Source of the DNA: Emiliania huxleyi CCMP1516
Lineage: Eukaryota > Haptophyta > Isochrysidales > Noelaerhabdaceae
Assembly: GCF_000372725.1 (NCBI RefSeq)
Contig: NW_005200902.1
Location: forward strand, 25,180 to 89,179
Length of the DNA stretch: 64,000 nt
Direction: 5' to 3'
The position numbers and the translations under genes were made by a program. Below the pieces are notes generated by a model. That model did not search any database. It was not told the origin of the DNA and worked only from the letters and a program-made list of their open reading frames with translations. This document shows positions 31,622 to 41,873 of the stretch, one piece after another (the stretch's first letter is position 1; every line of letters begins with the position of its first letter).

Positions 31622-32764
31622 ATGGAAGCCTGCCCTCCTCGAGCCGAGTGGCCAGGCAAAGGAGCGCTCACCCCTGCCAGCCTCGCGCAGCTTCAGCGAG
31701 TGAAGCGCTCGATTGTCGGCAGGGGTGCTCTGGAACCAACCTTCAACGGGCAGTTCACAATGGGCGATGACGAGGCTCCATGCACTTGGGACTGCTTTCG
31801 GCGGGCGTCCATGCTTGAGCCGCTCGCACAGCAGGTGTTTGCACAGGGCGTCGCCGGCGACTTCGTTGAGGCTGGCGTATACCAGGGCGGCCTCAGCATC
31901 TTCATGGCTGCACTCCTGCACGTCAATGGCCAGCTCGGGCCCCGGAGGATGTGGCTCGCTGACTCTTTCCGTGGCATGCCGCCGCTCGACTACAGCAAAG
32001 ATGCGAGCGAGCGGGCGAGGCTGGCAGCGGACGACACGTTCGCGGAGGGGAGCCTGTCAGCTAGCCAGACGCTGGTGGAATGGCACCTCTCCCGCGTCCT
32101 CGGCGATCTCGACCGTGAGGCGTCGTCGCTCGGCGCAGCATCCGTGGGGAGGCGTGAGCGGCTCAGGGCGAGGGCTGGCTTGTCGGGGCCACCGCGTGCG
32201 CATCGGTTCAGCTGGGGTGATGGCGTAGCCCGGCAGCGGTGCTCACGAGGCCGCTTCGCCTGCCTAAACCGCCATGACTCCGATGGTTGCTGGTGCCTCT
32301 CCGCGCCCGCTTCTTTCATGGACAATCGTGGCCGCAGCCGCAGCAGCAGCCTTCCCGGCGGCAGCAGCCGCAGCGACGACCACCGCCGTGTTGATGGCGG
32401 CACGCCCGCGAGCGCAGACCATGCACGCTATGCGGCGGCCGCTCCCCGGATGCCGGCAGGCGTGCGGATGCTCCCGGGCTTTTTCAATGAGACGCTGCCA
32501 GGCCCCATTGAGCGCATCGCGATGCTCCGGGTGGATGCGGACACATTCACATCGATCGACGAGGTCCTAGAGAGGCTCTATCCCCGCGTCAGTCCGGGTG
32601 GATTTGTGGTCTTCGACGACTGGAAGATACCATTCGCCCGAGAGGCGATCCTGCGCTTTCGGCGGCGGCACAACATCAGCGAAGGGCTGACCTTCTCGGC
32701 CTGGCACTGCAGGCGGCCATTCCGTACCATCGATCCTATGGCTTTCTGGCGTAAGCCGCGGTGA
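31622..32764 (+). CDS. TylF/MycF-type O-methyltransferase
   Basis: SAM-dependent O-methyltransferase of the macrocin family, probably acting on a sugar or small secondary metabolite. The N-terminal half has TWDCFRRASMLEPLAQQVFA, the SAM loop GDFVEAGVYQGGLSIFMAAL, and MWLADSFRGMPPLDYSKDAS (the family's DSFxGxP motif). The C-terminal half has VRMLPGFFNETLP, IERIAMLRVDADTFTSIDEV, LERLYPRVSPGGFVVFDDW (metal-binding Asp pair) and a closing FWRKPR. Between them (about 32150-32430) the frame stays open but reads low-complexity Ser/Arg/Gly sequence with no family match. That stretch is probably an unspliced intron or an insertion. Start ATG 31622; the frame is open to 31580. Confidence 0.75.
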   Translation: MEACPPRAEWPGKGALTPASLAQLQRVKRSIVGRGALEPTFNGQFTMGDDEAPCTWDCFRRASMLEPLAQQVFAQGVAGDFVEAGVYQGGLSIFMAALLHVNGQLGPRRMWLADSFRGMPPLDYSKDASERARLAADDTFAEGSLSASQTLVEWHLSRVLGDLDREASSLGAASVGRRERLRARAGLSGPPRAHRFSWGDGVARQRCSRGRFACLNRHDSDGCWCLSAPASFMDNRGRSRSSSLPGGSSRSDDHRRVDGGTPASADHARYAAAAPRMPAGVRMLPGFFNETLPGPIERIAMLRVDADTFTSIDEVLERLYPRVSPGGFVVFDDWKIPFAREAILRFRRRHNISEGLTFSAWHCRRPFRTIDPMAFWRKPR

Positions 32765-34194
32765 ATGGAGGATGGGCCGTCTGCGCGCCGGCGAGCTTTG
32801 AACGTACGCTGTGAGCTGGGTGCCGCCGCTGGGTGGGTGTGGCGCGTGGCATCGCTCCCAGGCAGGGGCCGATCCGCGTCGTCGGCACATGCAGGGGGGC
32901 GGGGGTCAGGCGTCACGTGACAGACGTCCCTTCCACAGCTGCGATCGTGCGATGCTGCGTGCCGGCCGTCAGCACTCTGCCGCCACTCTTCCGCCGCCGT
33001 GACCGGTACCGGTGTGTGAAAGCGTCCCGAGTAAACGTTGCCAGCACTCGACACGACAAAGGTGTATTGGGCTCGAAGGCGCGGCGAACACAACCGCCTC
33101 GAGCGTACGAGTACCGCTTAAACACGAACTGAGGGCGGAGAGGGGGGGGCGGCGGCGAGGAGGCGGGAGAGCTGGGTCCAGTGCGCTCTGCTGCTGGGGG
33201 GGTCGGGACCCCCCCCCCAGCAGGAGCGCTCTGCTGCTGGGGGGGTCGGGACCCCCCCCCCGCAGGAGCGCTCTGCTGCTGGGGGGGTCAGGCCCCCCCC
33301 CCTAGCAGCAGGGATGAGCTTAGTTGTGCAGGGGGGGTAGCGAGCAGAGTGCGGCCGCTCTAAAGTACTCATACTCTCTCAAAGGCAGGTCACAGCCCCG
33401 CTCGACCTCAGTTCTTCGTGCCGAGCACGGGTGCACGCGAGCTGGCCCGCAACATCGCTCACGGAGTTTGGCGAAGTGTGGCCGCTGTTAATATCGAGGG
33501 TGCCCCCCTCCAGAAGTAGTGACGGAAAAACCACTCACGGCCGCGCGTGCACGACTCACCCCGTGGAACAAATATTGCTAAAAATCTCTCTCCCCCCGTG
33601 GCATTCCGAGAGAGTTGTTTTTGTTTTGCATTCCGCCGCAGCACATATTTATGCGAGAAAAGAATAACACTAGAGAAACAAGAAGTCCTCGCTTTCAGTT
33701 GGAGTCGATCGGAGCGGCCAAACACGGAAGAAAGGAACTGATGAAATTACAGACAGAGCAGGCCCTGATGCTGAAATTCTGCAAAAACCTGGCCGGCCCC
33801 TGCGGTGCCCCCTACCTACCTACCTACCTACCTACCTTACTTATGGGAAACTAAAAAAGAAATCACTCGATGGGTGAAGGAGGGGTACTAACTATACCAA
33901 CTAGAGTGATGGCTGGTGGTACTCTCCTGCAACCACAGTCCTTCTTGTGACATGGCAGGCCACTCTCAAGCCCTACAAGCACCAGATCACCCATTTGGGG
34001 AGGGTTGGCCTCGTGATTTGCGCGCAAAATTTCTTTTTTTGCTGAAAATTTCAGCTTGAAGAGAGGGAAACCCCCGACGGGAGGGCCCAGACCTACCCTA
34101 CCTACCCAGGCATTAGGGCCGCCCAAGCAAATACGAGAACAAGAAATCCTAGCTCGCAGTCGGAGGTGCCGGCACCGACCGGGCTGCTTGCCAG
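32765..34194. other. Intergenic region with VNTR and AT-richer stretch
   Basis: No gene is supported. It holds the hairpin VNTR at 33177-33305, a CCTA microsatellite at about 33811-33837 (with CCTACC also near 34092), and from about 33590 to 34140 a stretch of lower GC content without a recognisable frame that could be an old insertion. Confidence 0.45.
33177..33305. repeat. Hairpin-forming VNTR, three units of about 45-50 bp
   Basis: Each unit has GCTCTGCTGCTGGGGGGGTC followed by a C run and GCAGGAGC. The G7 and C9 runs face each other, so every unit can fold into its own stem. The third unit is diverged (GTCAGGCCCC). Confidence 0.85.
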
Positions 34195-37100
34195 ATGCCC
34201 GCTCCGTCCTCGCCCAATGCAGCCACGGCGCTGACCAAGCCGCGGGCGGGCGGCATGCCCATGCGGCGCGTGCTCGTCCTCAACTGCGGCGGAACGATTG
34301 GCATGCAGGACACGGCTCACGGGTATGCGTGCGGCCCTCCCGGCTTCCTCAGCGGGATCTGCCGCTCCGTGCCGATGATCCACGACCCGGCCTTCGACCT
34401 CGCGCCGCACCTCGACGCCGTTGACGCCGCGTCGCGCGGCGACATGCTCGTGACGCCAGTCGGCGAGTTTGGCACGCGCACGCTCTTCCGGATCGTCGAC
34501 TACGATCCGCTGCTCGACTCGTCCAACATGACAGAGAAGGAGTGGGTCCGCATCGCCTCCGACATCGCCGCCGCCTACGACGCGTGGGACGCCTTTGTCG
34601 TACTGCACGGCACAGACACGATGGCCTTCACTTGCGCGGCGAGATGTAGCCGAGATGCAGCCACGAGATGGAGCCGAGGTGGAGCCGAGATGCAGCCGAT
34701 ATTCAGCCGAGATGCAGCCCCGAGATGTAGCCGAGATACGCAGCCCCGAGGTGGAGCCGAGATGCAGCCGAGATGCAGCCCCGAGTTGCCGAGGTGGAGC
34801 CGAGGTGCAGCCGAGGTGCAGACGAGATGCAGCCGAGGTGCAGCTGAGATGCAGCCGAGGTGCAGCCGAGGTGCAGCTGAGATGCAGCCGAGGTGCAGCC
34901 GAGGTGCAGCCGAGATGCAGCCGAGGTGCAGCCGAGGTGCAGCCGAGGTGCAGACGAGGTGCAGACGAGGTGCAGACGAGGTGCAGACGAGGTGCAGACG
35001 AGGTGCAGCCGAGGCGGCCAGACACGATGTCCTCCGTGGGCGCTCTCGCCGCCCGCACACACTGTTGCAAGAGCCGCCAAGCTCCTCTCCCCAAGCCGCC
35101 CCCCCCCCCCCCCCCCCCCCGCGACCCCCCAGGCGCTGTCGCTCTTCCTGCACAACCTCGCAAAGACAGTGGTGGTGACGTGCTCTCAGATCGCGGCTGC
35201 TCACCGCAGCAGGCTGCCCTGCCTAGCTCCTCTCCCCCCACACTCTCGTCCAGGTGACGGGCTCTCAGATCCCGCTCGTCCGCCCGCGCTCGGACGGCAT
35301 CGCTGTACTCTCCCGGCGCGTTTCTCAAGGACTGGCATTCTCATCCACATCCTTCTTGCTCTTAGGCATCTCCAACTTCCTCGGCGCGCTGCTCATCGCG
35401 GGCACCTTCGACATACCCGAGGCTAACCCTAACCCTAACCCTAACCCTAACCCTAACCCTAACCCTAACCTCATCGCGGGCACCTTCGACATACCCGAGG
35501 TGGCGCTCTCGGAGATAAACAGCCGAGATGCAGCCGAGATGCAGCCGAGATGCAGCCGAGGTGTAGCCGAGGTGTAGCCGAGGTACAGCCGAGGTGTAGC
35601 CGAGGTGCAGCCGAGGTGCAGCCGAGGTGTAGCCGAGGTGCAGCCGAGATGCAGCCGAGGTGTAGCTGAGATACGTGGTTTCGACTTCCCCCGCTCTGGG
35701 AGACTGTCCGACTGGAGAGTCACCACCAATGAGCAGTGATGAAGTCCTTCGATGAGGAAGCCCTGACTCCCGAGGTGACGCTCTACTTTGCGGATGCGCT
35801 GCACCGCGGCAACACCGCCGCCGTCAAGCTCGGCTGCATGACTCCTCCCCCCTCCTTCACTGTGAGCCACTCGTTGATCAGGCAACCGCGCCGTCAAGCT
35901 CGACGCCTCGGGGCTCAAGGCCTTCGGCTCGCCCAACCTGCCCCCGCTCGCCACGATGGGCACCTCCTGCTCCGCGGGACCGCCAAGAGTTGGCCGGCGA
36001 CACCAGCAGCTCACATCAGCGAGTAGGCATCTCTTGCTCTGTGCGGTGGGACCTGGTGCGCCCCCCACATCTCCCCATATCTCCCCATACCTCCCCATAC
36101 CTCCCCATACCTCCCCGTAGGTGCGCCCCCCGTCGCCGGGTCGCTTCCGGCTGATGCCTGACTTTGACCCGAATCTGGTCATCATCCGCGTGTTCCCCGG
36201 CCCCTTCACCACGCTGCGAAACACGCTGCAGCCGCCGCTCAAGGGCGCGATCCTCCAGACCTTCGGCGCGGGCAACGCACCCGACCGAGACGCGCCGACC
36301 TCCTCTCTATCTCGGCGACATCTCGGCGACAGCTCGGCTATTCCTAATTAGGCGCCCGACCGAGACGCCGACTTTCTCGACGCGCTGCGCGAGGCGAGAG
36401 ATAGCCGAGAGATAGCCGAGATACGGCCGAGGTGCAGCCGAGGTGCAGCCGAGAGATGAGTCGATGTGCTGTAGCCGAGCGGCCGCGGACTCACCCTCGC
36501 CAGCCGTGGATCGGAGCCTCCTCGGAGCCTTCTCGGAGCCTTTTTCGGAACGTTCCTTCGCTAGGCGAGCAACCGCGGCCTGGTCATCGTCAACGTGACG
36601 CAGTGCAACGCCGGCTACACCTCGGCGATCTCTCGGCGAGATCTCGGCTGTCTCCCCCGACAGGTGACGCAGTGCAGCGCCGGCTCGGTCGAGCCCGCGT
36701 ATGCGACCGGCCAGTCGCTCGCCGCGGCGGGCGTGGTTGCGGGCGGCGACATGACTCCGGAGGCTGCGCTGGTCAAGCTCGGCTGGCTGCTTGGGTGCGC
36801 CAGCTAGAGGTAGCGACGGGCCTCCTCGGACTGTGGAAGGACGAGTTCATTGGTCACCAGGTGCGGCCTCGCGCCCGAGGAGGTGCGGAGGGGGGACGGG
36901 GGACGGACTTGCGTGGCGAGGTGGCGAGTCAACCAACCTGGCTCATCCATTCATCCTAAGGTGCGGAGGATGATGGGGACGGACCTGCGTGGCGAGGTGG
37001 CGAGTCAACCAACCTGGCTCATCCATTCATCCTAAGGTGCGGAGGATGATGGGGACGGACCTGCGTGGCGAGGTGACCAACCGGCAGGCGCAGCGCTTCT

Positions 37101-39003
37101 CCCTCAGCGACGGCGGCTTCCTCCGCCGCGTCTTCTCCGCGGCCTCCCTCGAGAGCGTCGCGCAGGCGGACCCGTCCGCCGCCGCGCCGCCACCCTCCTC
37201 CCTGGCAGAGGGCGAGGCGCGGCTGCCGGAGACGTCACGCCGACCCCGGAACCAGTGAGCAAGAGGCCGCCCCCACACCTCCAGCCGTGAGCAGGCGCGG
37301 CTGCAAGAGACGTCACCGCTCGATGGCCTGCTGGCCGAGGGCGGCAAGGAGGCGCTCCGGGACGGGCTCTCTCGAGCGGCGAGCTCTAGCCGAGATGGCG
37401 CCGAGATGGCGCCGAGATGGCGCCGAGATGGCGCCGAGATGGCGCCGAGATTGGGCCGAAGTTGCTGCCGAGCTGCTGAGGCAGAGGAGCGTGAGCGGGC
37501 GGGAGTACGTGAGCTGTGCGGCTCTCTTGCCGCAGGCGAGTGCGCCGCACAGCCTTGACGGTGCGCTCGCAGACTGCTCCGGGCTGCTGGCGCTGCGGCA
37601 TGGTGCGGCGTGAGCACGTAGACAGACATCTGGGAATAGGTGGACTTGCAGACTACTCTGGGCTGCCGGCGCTGCGGCGGGCGCTCGTGCCGACGCTTCT
37701 GTGCGCGGCGGCGGGCAACGGCGACATGCAGGCGACGCTCGGCTTCGGTAGATGGCTTCAGAGGGACACGTCCGCGACACGTCCACGACATGTCCGAGAC
37801 ACGTCCCGCAGGCGATGCTCGCCCTCGTGGCGGACGGCGCCGTGTTGCGCACGTCGCGCGACTACGACGGCCGCACGCCGCTGCACCTCGCGTCTTCAGA
37901 GGGGTGCGAGACAGAGTCGTCGCCTCGCTGCCGCAGCCGAGAGCAGTCTTCGTTCAGCCCTCCGTGGCTGATCAATGAGCAGGCGAGACGCCGTCGTCGC
38001 CTACCTGCTGCAGCCCGAGCACGGCATCCCGCTCTCGGCGCTCGACCGGCACGACGACGCGCGGCGGGTGCCACTGATGAATGAAGTAACGGCGACGCAC
38101 AGGGGCGGGTTGGCCGAGGGTAGGCACCGCCGACTCGCCCCTCGCCGACACGCGTGCTCGGGCGAGCCGTCTTCTCTCACCAGCGAGCTGCCGACGAGTA
38201 TAGGCACGACAACACGCCGCTCGCCGACGCGTGCAAGTTCCGCCACCGGCGGGCCGTCGCCCTCCTCGTCGCCGCGGGCGCGCGGTTGGGGCTCCGCCCG
38301 CTGAGGCTGGCCGGTATTCTGTGCGCCCTCGTCAAGGCGAGATGCAGCCGAGATCACGGGAGATCGCGCGAGGTGAAGCCGAGATCACGGGAGATCGCGC
38401 GAGGTGTAGCCGAGATCAGGGAAGATCGCGCGAGGTGCAGCCGACGTGTTGCTGTGTGGTCTCTCTCTGCGACACCTCGGCCAGTTCTCGGCGAGATGTC
38501 GGCATGCGCTCTGATCAAGGCGCGCGACTACGCGGGGCTCGAGTGCTACGTGGCCGCGCGCGCCGACGTCTCCGCTGCTGACCACTCCGGCACCGTACCC
38601 TCGGAGTATCTCGCGTCATCTCGTGTCATCTCGCGCCATCTCGCGTCATGTCGTTGCACTCTCAGGCACCACGCCGCTGCACGTTGCAGCCGTGGACGGC
38701 GACGTGCGCGCGACGGCGAACGCGCTGCTGCCGGCGGGCGCCAAGCTGAGGTGACGCGAGATGACCGAGACGACTCGAGCTTAGGCGACGCTGCTGTCGG
38801 CGGGCGCCAACCCCGCGGCCACCGACAGGTGGGGCCGCACGCCATGGCACGAGGCGAGCGACGCGGCGGCGGGCGGCGCAAGGGCGGCGGCCGGCGCGGG
38901 CGAGCCGATCCATGGCGGCGTGGCGCCGCACGACGGCCACGGCGCTGTGGCGACCATGCTGCGGCAGCACGGGCGGCTGCGGCAGGACGGGCGCATCAGC
39001 TAG
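34195..39003 (+). CDS. L-asparaginase (cytosolic type) with C-terminal ankyrin repeats
   Basis: Hydrolyses asparagine to aspartate and ammonia; the fused layout matches the eukaryotic 60-kDa lysophospholipase/asparaginase proteins. Catalytic landmarks: RVLVLNCGGTIGMQD (first Thr), AFVVLHGTDTMAFT (second Thr-Asp), VVVTGSQIPLVRPRSDG, SNFLGALLIAGTFDIPE, VTLYFADALHRGN, AVKLDASGLKAFGSPNLPPL, DPNLVIIRVFPGPF, GAILQTFGAGNAPDRDADFL, RGLVIVNVTQCSAGSVEPAY and GVVAGGDMTPEAALVKLGWL. From about 37600 come ankyrin repeats (DYDGRTPLHLASSEG, DNTPLADACKFRHRRAVALL, TTPLHVAAVDGD, DRWGRTPWHEASD), ending at 39003. More than 15 introns. Placed ones include 35175-35253 (GT-AG), 35500-35774 (GT-AG), 36277-36351 (GC-AG), 36595-36663 (GT-AG) and 37217-37294 (GC-AG), all with exon copies at their ends. 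Some internal exon limits are approximate. Confidence 0.8.
34640..35025 (+). repeat. 11-bp GAGATGCAGCC/GAGGTGCAGCC satellite in intron
   Basis: Roughly 30 copies of an 11-bp unit with drift (GAGATGTAGCC, GAGGTGCAGAC) fill the first asparaginase intron. The same family returns at 35520-35670 and 36411-36455, and variants at 37386-37450 (GAGATGGCGCC) and 38335-38440. The ORFs across it are repeat by-products. Confidence 0.9.
35422..35470. repeat. Interstitial telomeric repeat (CCCTAA, about 7.5 copies)
   Basis: Perfect CCCTAA units lie between two exact 30-bp copies of asparaginase exon sequence (35392-35421 and 35470-35499). The insertion is 78 bp and in frame. It could also be removed as a GC-AG intron (35422-35499), or with the following intron. 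Confidence 0.95.
36883..37070 (+). repeat. Tandem 76-78 bp duplication of an exon-intron unit
   Basis: Units start with GTGCGGAGGATGATGGGGAC at 36961 and 37037, and with a diverged form at 36883. Each is preceded by AG (CATCCTAAG before the last two). Only the last continues into coding sequence (MGTDLRGEVTNRQAQRF). The first two act as intron and begin with copies of the next exon. Confidence 0.85.
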
Positions 39004-39569
39004 GCGGCACGGCGGCCTCAGCAGCACACGGGGGGGTCGGTGCCGATCCGCCCTGCGCTGCGCTGCAGGGCGGATCTGCAGCGAAGATGGCGGGGCGCGA
39101 AGGGACGGGGTTTCTTGAGGGAATGGCCGCCCCAAAAGCGAAAGGCGTACGTGACTGCTTCCAGACGAGGAGTGATTGGTTTTGTAATTCTTTTTCTGGC
39201 GGCCGCTCGACCGGCCGACGCGGTCGTTCCGGCGGCGGCGGCGGCGTCGGCGTCGCGAGCGAACTGGCTCGCATTCGACGAGCGACCCTCTTCAGGCAAG
39301 TCTTCACCAGGCTGAGTCCACGGTCAGGGTGCCGAGCTGTTGTGTAAACGCTCCGTAGAGAGCCACCAGACAGAGAGGGGCTCAGCCGACCTTCCCAGGC
39401 CCCGGCGGGCCCCAGGTCCCAACCCCAGAGACCGCCTAAGCACCTAAGCGGCCTAAGCGGGGGGGCGCTTAGGGTGCTTAGGTGCTTAGGTCGCCCTCGC
39501 GAGCGTAGCTACGTGCTGACATTATCATACGAGTGATCCTGAGTACCCACATGATGTGCCTGCCTATCG
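39004..39569. other. Intergenic region
   Basis: No gene is supported. It contains a TGTAATTCTTTTTCTGG promoter-like motif at about 39181 and the long hairpin at 39435-39490. Confidence 0.4.
39435..39490. repeat. 25-bp inverted repeat made of CCTAAGC units
   Basis: The left arm starts CCTAAGCACCTAAGCGG and the right arm is its near-complement, differing at a few positions, with a G6 loop. The arms are themselves CCTAAG repeats, reminiscent of the CTTAGGG ends of the MITE at 55573-56072, so it may be a decayed relative. Confidence 0.7.
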
Positions 39570-39926
39570 CTAAGCACGGGATTGCGACCTCACAACGCTC
39601 ACGATCCGGTCGAGCCCTCGACATATCACACGCACGCACGTGGGGTGCCGAACCCACTTTTTCGCCTCCTGCGTGGCGGCGATGAGGTTCGGCCGATCGC
39701 CCTTCGGCCCAGTGACGGCGAACCGCTTTTGCTTGCGTTTTTTCTCTGGAATATTCAACGTCACGAGCACGCCAAAGTCGTTGGGCTTCTCCGCCCTGCC
39801 GACCGGCTTCTCACTGACGTGAGTATGCGGCATGCTCCGCAGCTCAGCGAGTGACGACAGGAACGCGTCGGTCGCCATCTGATCCTTGGGTGCCACAGCA
39901 GGTGCGGGCGACGACGTGCTGGCCAT
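39570..39926 (-). CDS. Unknown 118-aa basic protein
   Basis: Not recognised. Starts MASTSSPAPAVAPKDQMATD, then AFLSSLAELRSMPHTHVSEK, DFGVLVTLNIPEKKRKQKRF, DRPNLIAATQEAKKWVRHPT and CVRVICRGLDRIVSVVRSQS. The C-terminal 60 residues read like a compact alpha/beta domain with a basic loop, and the KKRKQKR run could be a nuclear signal. Single exon. The frame is open upstream to 40013, but MASTSS is the better start. A downstream intergenic stretch (39927-40602) shows no other gene. Confidence 0.5.
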   Translation of the reverse strand: MASTSSPAPAVAPKDQMATDAFLSSLAELRSMPHTHVSEKPVGRAEKPNDFGVLVTLNIPEKKRKQKRFAVTGPKGDRPNLIAATQEAKKWVRHPTCVRVICRGLDRIVSVVRSQSRA

Positions 39927-40602
39927 CGCGGTGCAGGCTTTAGAAGGCTGCGAGCGCGGAACGCCAAATTTGAGCGTTTCGAGCGGTTGTTCATGGCGCA
40001 AAGGGGTACGCAAGAAAACTAACTTTTGAGCGTCGAAGTTACTTCGAAAAGTAAGCTGTTACTTCGAGAGAGCTCGCGGAGAGCTTTTACATGGTGTGTT
40101 TAACGTCGTGTGGCTCCCAGGGGTTGCCCGTTTACACGGTGGGGCCCATGGCCTTCTGAGGTTTCGTACTGATGACGTCCTCCTTGGCACTTCGGGCGTC
40201 GGTGTGTGTATGATTCCCTCGGTAATGTGCTACGGGTATGGGCCGCCGGTTCGACGCTACCGGTCCACGAACATCTACTATGAGGTCGGCCGGTGGCACC
40301 TCGGTGGTCGAGTGGCCTCCGGTTCGAAATCGGCGAGTTGACCCTTATATATTTTTTCACCCCTGAGCGGGCTCAATTTTGCTCTGATGCCTCCTACGTA
40401 TTCGAATTCAAGTTCTCGGGCCCGGGGCTGGCACCCTGACCGTGGTCACAGAACCCGGACTACCAGCTACCACCTTACGTGCACTTCCCTAGAAAAAGAA
40501 ACTCGAAGCGCCGCCCGACTGAAGAACAGAAGAAGAGCTCGCCGGATGACGGGGACAAGGACTCGACGGAGCCATGGCATAGCATGCAGGAGGCCATGGG
40601 GT

Positions 40603-41639
40603 TCACCGAGGTCGAGCGGCCAGCTTGGCTGCCTTGGAACTGGCCTTCTTCACTGCTGCTAGGGACACGTCTTGCCACTCCATTTCTAGCACGAGGTGGC
40701 TGTGCAGCTGCGCCGCTGTGAGCTCCTTTTGCGAGTTTTGGCGCACGCGCACCACGGCATCAATGAGCGGGTCTCCCGAGGGCGGCGAGGGGGGAGGAGG
40801 CTCCGGCGGGTTGGCAACTTTGGCCCTTTGTTTCTCGGCCCTGAGAAAGGCGCGCCGCGCTATCACCGCTGGGTTTGTGTCTGCAGCTGTGACTGCGGCC
40901 TGGCATGAAGAAGCAGCAATATTCGAGCGGTCGCCTGAAGAAACGGCCATCATAGCTCCACCTGGACCGAAAACGGCGTCCTGCCCAGTCAGGCTCATGT
41001 CAGAGAGCCTTTGAAACAGTGCCCCCGCGTTCTGCATATACTCGCGCTGATCTCTCCCTGATGCACATACGTGTTTGTGCCGTGCCTTCCAGTCTCGCCG
41101 CTGGCAGACTGGGCTGCAGTAGTACGGCACTTTGCAAGCAGCGCAACTCAAGAACTTGTGCTGCAGGTCTTCCGTATTCAAACAGCCACGGCTACCGCAT
41201 TTCTTGTAGCCGAGTCGGCGAGGGCCCATTGTGATGGTGGAGAAGCTGTACCACCGCGGAACTGTGGCAGGGGTACCGGCCTTTAGCTCATCGCGAAGCA
41301 CTGCTACTAGCTCACGGACGCTGCCGCAACCCCGACATGATATGAGCTGTCGAAGCATCTGTGCACGCAGAATTCGGAAGACGTGACGACGCTCGACATC
41401 GGTGATTGCATCACTGGCAGCGTAGCACTCGAGAACCATCAGGTCCGATGCTGTAAAGCCGAGCGCGGGAGGCCGCTTCTCAAATTCTTGCAGGCCTTCA
41501 GCGTCGGGCGACGGTGCTTCCAGCGCCTTGCCGAGCAGCAACGCGTGCACCTCGGGCGATACGATGCCACATACTCTGCATCCTCCTGCTCCTCAAGTGT
41601 CATCAGCCCCGGGTGGCTGACGTAGAGATCGTCGCCCAT
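40603..41639 (-). CDS. MYND zinc-finger protein
   Basis: The main ORF (from 41550) has a helical N-terminal region (GFTASDLMVLECYAASDAIT, HVFRILRAQMLRQLISCRGC) and a MYND finger (FLSCAACKVPYYCSPVCQRR, then DWKARHKHVC) with the C-x2-C...YCS-x2-CQ...W-x2-H-x3-C pattern. A C-terminal region is rich in Ala/Lys and Pro (EPPPPSPPSGDPLIDAVVRV). MYND fingers bind proline-rich partners; no SET domain is attached. A likely N-terminal extension starts at 41639 (MGDDLYVSHPGLMTLEEQED, AEYVASYRP) but is one base out of frame with VHALLLGKALEAPSPDAEG at about 41547, suggesting a 1-nt indel or an assembly error. A promoter-like GGAAAATTCTTTCCC lies 37 bp upstream of 41639 (minus sense). Confidence 0.65.
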
Positions 41640-41673
41640 GGGCGTCGGTGTGTGTGTGTTGCCGCGCCCCGGG

Positions 41674-41685
41674 GAAAGAATTTTC
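41674..41685 (-). promoter_or_regulatory. AAAATTCTTT motif upstream of the MYND gene
   Basis: Reads GGAAAATTCTTTCCC in the minus sense, about 37 bp upstream of the ATG at 41639. Same motif as before other genes; function inferred. Confidence 0.4.
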
Positions 41686-41716
41686 CACCCAGTGGGCGGC
41701 AACAACATCAACCTTC

Positions 41717-41770
41717 GTCCTCCCATCCCTCCCTTGGGTTGTCTGTTTTCTTTCTTTCTTTCTTTATCAA
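41717..41770 (+). repeat. Dispersed repeat family, partial copy c
   Basis: GTCCTCCCATCCCTCCCTTG then GGTTGTCTGTTTTCTTTCTT, matching the right half of the copies at 21633 and 52535. It is followed directly by a kelch-gene fragment. Confidence 0.8.
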
Positions 41771-41774
41771 CCTT

Positions 41775-41873
41775 CTCAGCTCGGTGGAGCGGTACGACCC
41801 CGCGACGAACGCTTGGGAGGCGGCCGCGCCATTAACGACGGCACGATCTGAGCATGGCATCACGGTGGCGTAG
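41775..41873 (+). pseudogene. Kelch-repeat fragment
   Basis: LSSVERYDPATNAWEAAAPL, TTARSEHGITVA then stop. This is close to a single repeat of the complete kelch gene at 44527-45729 (SSVERYDPATNAWEAVAPLT). It has no start and no further repeats, and abuts the dispersed repeat, so it looks like a captured or duplicated scrap. Confidence 0.75.

Noticed and set aside
34595-35426. Long ORFs on both strands rich in QPRCSRDAAE or LHLGCTSA
   Set aside because: Direct translation of the 11-bp satellite in the first asparaginase intron; no conserved domain.
35422-35470. Chromosome end
   Set aside because: The asparaginase gene continues in the same frame and order on both sides, so the telomere-type repeat is internal.
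34640-38440. CRISPR array-like repetition
   Set aside because: Units are contiguous 10-12 bp with no spacers, and lie in eukaryotic introns.
40230-40335. Possible tRNA (GGTTCGAAATC-like T-arm)
   Set aside because: No matching acceptor stem, D-arm or anticodon stem could be folded around it; other T-arm-like strings failed likewise.
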